DNA of 64,000 nucleotides, from the NCBI GenBank assembly GCA_965263205.1, contig CBDHHF010000013.1, positions 186,001-250,000 of the forward strand. The letters are read 5' to 3'. This document shows positions 1-8,100 of the stretch, piece by piece. Below the pieces are notes generated by a model, which was given only the letters and a program-made list of their open reading frames with translations, did no database searches and was not told the origin of the DNA. Source of the DNA: JBCCIM01 sp965263205. GTDB taxonomy: Bacteria > Bacteroidota > Rhodothermia > Rhodothermales > JAHQVL01. The translations under genes and the position numbers were made by a program. Position 1 is the first letter of the stretch; each line of letters opens with the position of its first letter.

Positions 1-176
1 CAGTAGTGATCCCGGTTCCTATGCTTATGCCGTCTGCCGGCGTCATTGCAACAATGGGGGCTGCACGTCATAAAATGGGGCTGCAGGAAGATCCAGGATC
101 ATTTGAGCCTTATTATTTGAATGCTTTTATTCCCAAGGCTCGGAAGAAAAGCATCTTTGATCGGCTGCCTTTTTAG
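1..176 (+). CDS. C-terminal end of an unrecognised protein (partial)
   Basis: The window opens inside a reading frame (codons start at position 3) that runs about 57 codons and stops at TAG 174-176. The visible tail has a Pro/Met-rich segment (PVPMLMPSAG) and a basic end that finishes in SIFDRLPF. No family is recognisable from so short a piece. It lies 78 bp upstream of accD on the same strand, so co-transcription is possible. The uninterrupted frame from the window edge to a stop just before the next gene is the only evidence that it is coding. Confidence 0.5.
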   Translation, partial: VVIPVPMLMPSAGVIATMGAARHKMGLQEDPGSFEPYYLNAFIPKARKKSIFDRLPF

Positions 177-254
177 GGAAAAGGATAGCCTGCGTATAGC
201 AAAACCATCCCGCCACACCTACCCCCTACGTACAAACTTACAAACCAGGGTTAC

Positions 255-1100
255 ATGAGTTGGTTTAAACGGCAAAAAGCCGGTATCAATACAAAACGCA
301 GCGACCAGATTGACGTACCGGAAGGCCAGTGGGCCAAATGTCCGGAAACAGGCGAAATCATCAACTACCGCGTGCTCGAAGAAAATGCCCTGGTTTTTCC
401 GGGTTCCGGATACCACATGCGCATGAACAGCCGCGGCTACTTCTCGCTAATTTTTGACGATGGCGAATACACCTTGCACGACGAGCAGTTGGTGGCCGTG
501 GATGCCCTTGAGTTTGTAGACCGGAAATCGTACGAATCCAGGATAACGGCGGCGCAAAACAAATCAGGTTTGCACGATGCAGCCAGCGCGGCGACTGGCC
601 TGATTAACGGCCATCCACTTTCCATTGCAGCCATGGATTTTGCGTTTGTTGGTGGCTCGATGGGCTCAGTAGTTGGTGAAGTGATTGCCCGGGCGATCAA
701 ACGCGCATACACAGAGAAAATGGCGCTGCTTATTATCTCACAAAGTGGCGGCGCACGTATGATGGAAGGCGCTTTGAGCCTGATGCAGATGGCGAAAACA
801 AGCGCGCATCTCGCCCAGCTCCACGATGCCGGCCTGCCTTTCATCTCCCTGATGACCAACCCCACAACTGGTGGCGTAACAGCTTCTTTTGCAATGCTGG
901 GCGACTTCAACCTCGCAGAACCGCAAGCCCTCATTGGCTTTGCCGGCCCCCGCGTTATTCGAGAAACGATTGGTCAAGACCTGCCCAAAGGCTTCCAGCG
1001 CGCTGAATTCCTGCAGGATCATGGCTTCATCGATTTTATCGTAGATCGCCGCGAGTTACGGAATAAGCTCGGCAGTCTGCTTTCTATGGTTATGGCCTAA
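255..1100 (+). CDS. accD: Acetyl-CoA carboxylase carboxyltransferase subunit beta
   Basis: Beta subunit of the carboxyltransferase that moves carboxyl from biotin to acetyl-CoA, giving malonyl-CoA for fatty acid synthesis; it pairs with AccA. The 281-residue length is normal. The crotonase-fold core is clear: the GGSMGSVVGE segment near residue 133, SQSGGARMMEG and TNPTTGGVTASFAMLGD. The N-terminal zinc ribbon is degenerate. In E. coli the four Cys lie at relative positions 0, +3, +19 and +22; here only the first (C29) remains and the others are T32, F48 and S51. The fold around them (PETGEI, PGSGYHMRM) is kept, so the ribbon may persist without zinc. Its TAA stop (1098-1100) is one of the 3-bp direct repeats flanking a palindromic element. 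Confidence 0.95.
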   Translation: MSWFKRQKAGINTKRSDQIDVPEGQWAKCPETGEIINYRVLEENALVFPGSGYHMRMNSRGYFSLIFDDGEYTLHDEQLVAVDALEFVDRKSYESRITAAQNKSGLHDAASAATGLINGHPLSIAAMDFAFVGGSMGSVVGEVIARAIKRAYTEKMALLIISQSGGARMMEGALSLMQMAKTSAHLAQLHDAGLPFISLMTNPTTGGVTASFAMLGDFNLAEPQALIGFAGPRVIRETIGQDLPKGFQRAEFLQDHGFIDFIVDRRELRNKLGSLLSMVMA

Positions 1101-1281
1101 GAGACGTTTGGTAAGTCAGTTTGTAGGCGAATATGAGCGATTTTTGCGTACAGCGGTTTCCGATTTTGAGGTCCGTAGCAGCGCTACGGGCCGAAAAACC
1201 GAGATCAAAAACGAGGGCATCGGGAAACGATAAGCCAAAAAGCGCCATGTGCAGCCCAAAATGATCTTACCAAACAGTCTC
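1101..1281. mobile_element. MITE-like imperfect palindrome, copy 1 (TAA target duplication)
   Basis: A 181-bp non-coding element. It begins GAGAC-GTTTGGTAAG and ends with the inverted counterpart CTTACCAAACAGTCTC, so both ends carry GAGAC(T)GTTTGGTAAG. The centre contains a near-perfect hairpin around 1172-1194 (CCGTAGC-AGC-GCTACGG). TAA stands directly outside both ends (1098-1100 and 1282-1284), as expected for a 3-bp target duplication. GAGAC-type ends with a TNA/TWA target recall IS5-family (IS1031 subgroup) elements; that assignment is inference. No transposase is present. A related copy lies at 38708-38904. Confidence 0.7.
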
Positions 1282-1323
1282 TAAGTACAAACACATCAAT
1301 CCCGCTGGATTGCCGTGATAGCT

Positions 1324-1351
1324 GTTGAAAGTTACAGATTGAAGGTTATTA
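1324..1351. repeat. Heptanucleotide repeat, GTTGAAG family, site A
   Basis: Four successive 7-mers: GTTGAAA, GTTACAG, ATTGAAG, GTTATTA. The same degenerate GTTnnAG heptads recur at 28547, 38667 and 61735. This copy lies in the spacer between the convergent 3' ends of accD and the GluTR-like gene. Confidence 0.6.
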
Positions 1352-1362
1352 GGGCGTGTCTA

Positions 1363-2388
1363 TTACACATCACGCGTAAATAACATTTTGAGAAGCCTGA
1401 TGTCACGTGTATAATTGATATAGTCAGGCGTAGCATCTCTCAAACGCACTACTGGTATAGCCAGTACTTTTTGCATGATTGACTTGGTGATAACCTCAAG
1501 TTGCTGACAGTCGAGCTCGCTAAATCGTTTTTTATTTCGTTCAATTTCCCGGATTCTTATTTCATCAAAAGTACAGATAACAGCTTCAATTGCCGGCCGC
1601 ATTTCCTGATAATGAATATACCAGGGCATAAAGTTAGCAAGGGTCTCGTCACAAATAATCCTCGCGTTAGAAACTTTATTCCCCTTCGCTTCACCTGCAG
1701 TTTGCATCGAAATTTCGTCTGCGAGGCGAGCCTCCCGGACAAAAGAGTCCTCCTTAAGCACCTTTTTTGATACGCCCAATGCTGTATCCAAAAGCCTGTG
1801 AAGGATAATGCCAATCGCGCCCTGTTCCTTGGCGATTTTATAAGCATCTATCACCTGGCAAAGCATGTGACCGCTTTCAGATGCTATATCATCAAGACCG
1901 GTTATGAGCGCCGCAAGATGGTCAACCGCAGCTTCATCTTGAAAGCAAAAAGGGTCACCAGAACAGGAATTGCCTGAGACGTTTTTTAGACAACCCTGAA
2001 TAGCATCACGGTAGGTTAGATCGCCAAATATGAAGCATGCTGTGTAACTGGTGGTCGCTATAATGAAATATTCAGCGTCAGTTTTTCGAGGGATACTTTG
2101 ATACAACGAACGAAGCCTGGCTTCATTTAATTCAGGGGTATCTTTGCATGCAGTTGAAGCTCTGATATGCTTAACCCCAAAGGCATAAAAGCGGTAAAAG
2201 TTTGAGACTTTCGTGACCAAGTCACAGAGAGAAGGCGTGTTTGCAGTAACTGCACATACAGTCCGGCGAAGTTTTTCATCCATTGTTATCATGCTGCAAA
2301 TCGTTTGTACCACTTTTGCAATTGGAGGCGGAGGAGTTACAGATCTTATATGTATCCCGTGTCTGTACACGCCAGGGCGATTGACCAT
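1363..2388 (-). CDS. Glutamyl-tRNA reductase-like protein lacking the NADPH-binding domain
   Basis: The protein has 341 residues. Residues about 66-225 resemble the N-terminal catalytic domain of glutamyl-tRNA reductase (HemA): FYAFGVKH corresponds to the first strand, ATTSYTACFIFG to the active-site STCNRTE loop, and the segment with LITGLDDIASESGHMLCQVIDAY to the GLDSxxxGExQIxGQVK region. Residues about 245-335 match the C-terminal dimerisation domain (FMPWY..., EIRIREIER..., VRLRDA). The roughly 150-residue Rossmann NADPH domain between them is absent, and the catalytic Cys of STCNR is replaced by Ser. It should therefore not reduce glutamyl-tRNA. A regulatory or binding role, or slow decay, are alternatives. 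The start is uncertain; M33 or M36 are possible. It follows ccmF on the same strand after 138 bp. Confidence 0.65.
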   Translation of the reverse strand: MVNRPGVYRHGIHIRSVTPPPPIAKVVQTICSMITMDEKLRRTVCAVTANTPSLCDLVTKVSNFYRFYAFGVKHIRASTACKDTPELNEARLRSLYQSIPRKTDAEYFIIATTSYTACFIFGDLTYRDAIQGCLKNVSGNSCSGDPFCFQDEAAVDHLAALITGLDDIASESGHMLCQVIDAYKIAKEQGAIGIILHRLLDTALGVSKKVLKEDSFVREARLADEISMQTAGEAKGNKVSNARIICDETLANFMPWYIHYQEMRPAIEAVICTFDEIRIREIERNKKRFSELDCQQLEVITKSIMQKVLAIPVVRLRDATPDYINYTRDIRLLKMLFTRDV

Positions 2389-2395
2389 GGCGCGT

Positions 2396-2427
2396 ATATC
2401 GCGTTTGTTTTCTACAGAACGCGATAT
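2396..2427. promoter_or_regulatory. Hairpin/palindrome just upstream of the GluTR-like gene
   Basis: ATATCGCGTT at 2396-2405 and its exact complement AACGCGATAT at 2418-2427 enclose a 12-nt loop. The hairpin begins 8 nt upstream of the ATG of the GluTR-like gene, in the ccmF spacer. There is no T-tract, so it reads better as an operator or mRNA structure than as a terminator. The function is not known. Confidence 0.4.
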
Positions 2428-2526
2428 CGCGGCATCATCATAACATTAAAGGAAAGCGTGTCTCACGCAGCAGCAGACACAAGAAGCAATCAACACATGC
2501 CAATATCGGCACATCACCAAGACTGA

Positions 2527-4968
2527 TTACAGGGCACGATTTAAATCAAACCGGAGGTCTTGCATGCGGCGTATCATAGCAATGAAAAATCCTATTGACA
2601 TCAAAATGATGCCCACCCATACCAGATTGATAAATGGCTTTTCGTGCGCTGCAAGGATAATCCAGTCTTCAGGCGCAAGCGTGGCCCCTTGAACGAGAAA
2701 CTTTGCTTGATTGGTGCCGGCTTCTATGCCTGCAAATGTGATCCCCAGTCCCCAATCGTCGAGGCGATTCTGTACATATTTTTGCGCCCCGGATTGCTCC
2801 ACGTAATAAAGCGGGGTCAAATCTCGGGTTTCTCCTGTTGCCAGATTTTCGACAACAATCCGGGCAGCCATGACATAGGCTGCCGAAGAGGGAATGGAAG
2901 GGGACCGAACACTACGGTCAAACTTCTCAAAACGAAAAGCATACGCTTGATCTCCGAGCAATACACGCTCTGATGGCGCTAACGTAAACGACGCTGCTTT
3001 TGTATCCTCTTTCGGCTTCGTTTCAAACATGATGCTTGGAGAAACTGCCACGTATAGATCGAACCCATAGTAATGTTTAACGTCGGGGTTCTGTATCCAT
3101 TGATCACTCTTGCTCTTATAGACAACAGGATCCAGGGTAAAGGTGTTTTTTTGCTTGTCAATAAATTTGAGATGGTATGCCGGCAGCCCTGCCTCGTTGG
3201 TTTCAACGCCTTCATAGGTAATTTCGTACCCGTCGATATGCTTGGTTTCACCTCTGTTTATCAAGACATTCTCCCGCTCGTTCTTTTTATCTGCCGGCTC
3301 AGTAAGTGTGTTATTAAAACCACTCGATGCCAGCACGCCAAGCATCATGATCATGAAGCCGATATGCGTGAACGAACCGCCTATCAGTTTTGGGTTGCCA
3401 CGCCCAATTCGCCACAGTACAAGTATATTGCCATAGAGGCCGAAGAACAGCGCAAACAGCAAAAGAAGCAGTAAGATGCCGGCCCCATAGGCATGCCAAA
3501 CCGATAATAGACCATCAATTATATTTGCACTTTGCGCAAATTCTGACAGGGGTCCTCTTTGCTCCACACCGCCCATTATGTCCATAAAGGGCGTAAAAAC
3601 AAGGACGAGGACCGTACTTGCAATCGATAAAGCCAGGGGTCGAATGAGTATGTACTGCATTTGTTTGACAGACATTTTCTGCCACCAAATGAGTTGTCCA
3701 AAACCGGCCAGAAAAACAAATCCAATTGTTAGCGGCAGCGACCAGGTGCTGTAAAACTCAATCGGAATGGAAGACGGATTATCTCGAAAAAGCCTGCCCA
3801 AAATAGGTGCACTTGTGCCAATCGTAATAACGAGGGCAATGCCGCTTAGTAACAATGCACCCGAAAATATCATAAACTCCCGCGATAGAGCACTGGGCTC
3901 TGCTTTTGGGACGGGGAGTTGATGGTATCTGAATGCAAACAATCCCAGACCAATCACTGTCATAGACAAAATCCAGATCAGCAGTTGATTGTAGAGCCCG
4001 AGGTCAACAAACGAGTGTACCGAGATATCTCCCAGTATGCCACTACGGGTGAGGAAGGTGGAATACACAACCAGGATGTAAGAGATAATGCATAAAAACA
4101 GTGCAGCTTTATGAGATGCGCCACTTTTCTTTTGGACAATCATCATATGGATTGCAGCAACCCCGGTTATCCAGGGAACAAGCGACGCATTCTCTACGGG
4201 ATCCCAGGCCCAGTATCCCCCAAAGGAGAGGGTTTCATATGCCCAGTATCCTCCCATCGCTATCCCGATGCCAAGCATTACAATAGCAAATAATGTCCAG
4301 GGTAAAGCCGGCCGCACCCAGCGGGTGTATTGCCTGGTCCATAGCGCAGCGATGGCAAAGGCAAAGGGCACGACCATGGCTGTAAAGCCGACAAACAAAG
4401 TGGGTGGATGTATAGCCATCCAGTAATTTTGAAGCAGATCATTTAATCCGCTGCCATCTTTGGGAATAAAGCCTGCTGCCGTCGTGGGAAATTTCTCATA
4501 TATGGTCATAAAGGGGGTAGAACCAATTTCCAGTGGTCCCAATTTTAGCCCCACAATCATGGATATCAAGAACACCTGGCAAAACGACACAACGGCCATC
4601 ACGGGCGATTCGTAAGAATCAGACCACCTGATGAGGGCCAGTCCCATGAAGCACATAAAAAAGATCCATAGCAGAAAAGAGCCTTCCTGGCCGGCCCAAA
4701 AGGCCGACAACAAAAAGTGAAATGGTAAATCCACCGAAGACTCTTGCCATACATAGGCATATTGGAATTGGTGGGAAAAGAAGAAATAGGATAGCAGCGC
4801 ACTGGCGCTTACCATGGACCCGGTAACTACAAACCAGGCACCTCTACCCAACCGCCGCCAACTGCCGGCCTGATGTGGCAATTGTACGGCAAAATAATAG
4901 GCTACAGCAGCAGTGACGCAAGCTACCAGGCCTGTTATGGTGAGCAGATGTCCTATATTCCCTAACAT
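2527..4968 (-). CDS. ccmF: Cytochrome c heme lyase subunit CcmF
   Basis: Integral membrane protein of the system I (Ccm) cytochrome c maturation pathway, which attaches heme from holo-CcmE to apocytochromes on the outer face of the inner membrane. The 813 residues form a multi-spanning protein with the tryptophan-rich heme-handling segment (GGYWAWDPVENASLVPW, near residue 250), conserved His in NYWMAIHPPTLF, and STFLTRSG. A large periplasmic loop near residues 600-770 precedes the last membrane span, as in the CcmF/NrfE family. The length is somewhat above the E. coli protein (about 650). It stands alone here; ccmB, ccmC and ccmE are about 57 kb away at the other end of the window. The ATG at 4968 begins with a membrane segment, as expected. 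Confidence 0.93.
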   Translation of the reverse strand: MLGNIGHLLTITGLVACVTAAVAYYFAVQLPHQAGSWRRLGRGAWFVVTGSMVSASALLSYFFFSHQFQYAYVWQESSVDLPFHFLLSAFWAGQEGSFLLWIFFMCFMGLALIRWSDSYESPVMAVVSFCQVFLISMIVGLKLGPLEIGSTPFMTIYEKFPTTAAGFIPKDGSGLNDLLQNYWMAIHPPTLFVGFTAMVVPFAFAIAALWTRQYTRWVRPALPWTLFAIVMLGIGIAMGGYWAYETLSFGGYWAWDPVENASLVPWITGVAAIHMMIVQKKSGASHKAALFLCIISYILVVYSTFLTRSGILGDISVHSFVDLGLYNQLLIWILSMTVIGLGLFAFRYHQLPVPKAEPSALSREFMIFSGALLLSGIALVITIGTSAPILGRLFRDNPSSIPIEFYSTWSLPLTIGFVFLAGFGQLIWWQKMSVKQMQYILIRPLALSIASTVLVLVFTPFMDIMGGVEQRGPLSEFAQSANIIDGLLSVWHAYGAGILLLLLLFALFFGLYGNILVLWRIGRGNPKLIGGSFTHIGFMIMMLGVLASSGFNNTLTEPADKKNERENVLINRGETKHIDGYEITYEGVETNEAGLPAYHLKFIDKQKNTFTLDPVVYKSKSDQWIQNPDVKHYYGFDLYVAVSPSIMFETKPKEDTKAASFTLAPSERVLLGDQAYAFRFEKFDRSVRSPSIPSSAAYVMAARIVVENLATGETRDLTPLYYVEQSGAQKYVQNRLDDWGLGITFAGIEAGTNQAKFLVQGATLAPEDWIILAAHEKPFINLVWVGIILMSIGFFIAMIRRMQDLRFDLNRAL

Positions 4969-5050
4969 GTTTTTGTGTTATTCTACCTGTTAATCAAGGG
5001 CGCAAAAATCCTTTATGAAACGCTTCTCAACAGGCGATTGATATGTGTGG

Positions 5051-5091
5051 AAAAAGCCGGCATGCTTCGGAAAAGCATGCCGGCTTTTTTT
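5051..5091 (-). terminator. Intrinsic terminator of the MauG/discoidin gene
   Basis: A perfect stem (AAAAGCCGGCATGCTT at 5052-5067 with its complement at 5073-5088) has a 5-nt loop and T-runs on both sides. It lies 15 bp beyond the stop of the minus-strand peroxidase gene and before ccmF, so it should insulate the two. Confidence 0.85.
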
Positions 5092-5105
5092 ACATCGTAT
5101 GTCGA

Positions 5106-8100
5106 CTATTTCTGGAACGTCATCTTCCTGCTTTGCACGAAGTTTGGCGTTTTGATACGATACAGGTAGACACCGGAGGCAACCGATTCACCCGCATTAT
5201 TTCTGCCGTCCCAGGTTACCGAATGGAATCCGGCACCCAGTTCAGAATTAACCAGCGTCTTGACGCGTTGCCCAAGCATATTGTAGATCTCAAGCGTTAC
5301 GTTAATTGGCTTGGCCAAACTGAATCTGATGGTTGTCGATGGATTAAACGGATTTGGATAGTTCTGCTCCAACGCATACTCACCAGGTTGCTCATCATAC
5401 TCGTTTGCTGTTGCGAGCGCATCAGCACTAATTGCACTTGTGCCCGCAGTTTCACCATCGAGAAATTGCCTGATGGGGACACCGCCATTGGCACCCACTG
5501 CGACGGCAACGTTGAAGATGGTGATCCCATCAATTGCACTATGCCCTTCCGGGTACAACAGTTCAGGATGGTCGAACGGTGCCGACTGATTCACCACGCG
5601 CTCATCGGTGAGCGTTTCCATGAAGGCAACCACGTCATCGATCTCGCTCTCTGATAAATAGAGTGCTTCGATGTCCGGGTCGAGCACATCCAGGTTCTCG
5701 TCTGCGAAATCACCACCGCGGTTGTAGAATTCAACCACCTGGCGCAGCGTTGACATACCGCCATTGTGCATATACGGTGCCGTGAGTGCGATATTTCTCA
5801 ATATCGGCGTTTTGAACGCTCCCGGGGCGTCGGATTTTTCTCCGAGAGATCCAACCGGCGGATCAAACTCGAAGCCGTCACCAAGCCCGCCACCTGGCAG
5901 TCCCTCGCGGATATCGTCGCGGCCCGGGCTGAGCAGTTCCATTTCGGAGAAGGAAAGCGGGTTGCCAAACGGATCGGTACCACCGATGCCGATGTCTTCG
6001 CCTGTAGGCCGTACCGCGATGTTGTAGAAGCCCTGGTCGTAGACGGCCGGCGGCAACACTTCAAGCGTCCCCCTGTTAACACCGTCGACGCGCACATCGT
6101 AGGATCCTGCCGGAGCACTCTCGACCGTGACGCGGAAGGAGGTTCCACAGTTGTCGAAGACCTGGAACTCTCCGTCTGCGGTAGCTCCTTTGAAATTCGA
6201 CAGCCCTGACGTACTTGTCGTGCTTAAGCTGAGCGATGTCGAATGCTTGGAGCAACTGGGCGACGAATCGCTCAGGGTGCCCTCGAAGTAGACATCGTTG
6301 GTGCCAGCGGCTACAACCTCAACAGACTTCCCTTGAGGGTCGAAGTTGAGATCCAACTGCGCTACGCCCGGCATGTAGGGTTTTTCCCCCGTGGAGAAGA
6401 ACACGGTTGCGGCTGCCAGCTCCAGGGCCGTAGGCATGCGCTCAATGATGCCATGGTTGGCTACTTCGTCCGGATTCGATAATCCGCTGAAGATTTCGCT
6501 CACTGTAGCATTACTAAACGTGGGCCCTCTGTGGCACGAAGCGCACTCGGACAGGAATATATCCAGGCCGTTTTTAGCACTGCTGGAGATCGCCTCATTG
6601 TCTCCTTCAACGAAGCGGTCGAACGGTGTATCATCCGAGACCAATTCCGCCTGGTAGGCCTGCAAGGCCAGGCCAAAGAAGAAGGAGAAGTTGGCTTCCA
6701 TCAACGTGTATTCGCTATCAGTAGCGGGGAAGCCGTCTTGGGACTTGACTGAAGGTACAAGCGTACCGCCGGCTGCCTCCGAGAAGGTGATCACAGGAGA
6801 TGCCGACGCTGAAGCACCGGTCCATTTTTCGTTGAACGCCTGCCGAATCAGGTCGGCATACGAGATATTGAGCCCCGTTGCGCCCGATGAATTGTGCTGG
6901 TTGGACAGCGAGCCGAGGTGACTGTCGTTCTCATCGACCAACTGGCCGGCCAGCGGAAGGATACCATCAGCGAGCAGCTTCTTGCCAATCTCTGGCCAGG
7001 GGCGCCCGGCGGCAGACATCTCGAAGTGGCTCAGCGGCGGCCCAACAGCTTGCGAAGCAAGGCTGGAGAGCGGCATCAAAATCTGAACCGGTTCTGCTGA
7101 TCCGTCCATCCGTACGATCTTGGCATTTTTATCCCGGTTCCCGAATGGCGTCACCCCGTTGAAGTTGTTGTTCGCACGGCCATCCCAGAACTGCAGGAAG
7201 TTAAAGACCGCGTTCACGGATGTGGGGGTATTGCGAGGTTCCACCCGGCGGGTGTTCACTACGCCGGCAGAGGATGTACTGAGGTTGAAGATCGGGTCAT
7301 CCGGAGTTGTGAAGAGATCGATATTGGATCCTTCATTGATGCCCTGGAAGACCGAGTTGATAATCCCTTGCGAGGAAGAAATATCATCCGTATCACGAAG
7401 AACGGCAGAGTGCCGATCTGCCGGATCCGCTTTCTCGTGGAACGGAAAGTCATCCGCAACCAGGGTGTAGTTAACACCACTACCGATCTGGAAGGCATTG
7501 TCCGGACCTGGATTGAGCTGATTCTTGGCCCTGGGGTCAATACCGGAGGCAAAGTGGCAGCTCGCACAGGCTTGCACACCGTCGCTACCAACCTGCATGT
7601 CCCAGAAAAGGGATTTGCCCAACTGGACGAGCGCCTCCTCGTCAATAACAAACTCCGAGTAAGAAACTTTCTCTCCGTTAATTTTTGAAGACAAGTTGCT
7701 GTCGAAAGCGTGCAGGTTGTCTGGGCCTGGGATAGGCAGTGCGCTCAGTGGTTTCAAGTCGAGGCGTTTGGCTCCATTAACGACCACCTCTGCCAAAGAA
7801 AGTACCTTTGAACCGGTACCGCTAAGCTGTACACGAAGGTAGCGCCCCGTGCGGTTTAGCTCAAAGGTCGTCGTTGTGCCCGGCGTTCCCGGGAAATGGT
7901 AATCACTAACGCCGGCCTGCGCTATCGTGGCATTAAGATCTTGTGACGTAAAGGGATCGTCGGAAACAAGCACATGGAAATCGGCAAGCCGCTCGGAACA
8001 GCAATCGGTTCTGTTCCAGATCTCTACGTTCTCCAGGTTAAAAACTTCTTCGAGGTCAACTTCCCACCAGGGCTGCGCCTGGTCTTCGGTATGGGTTACA

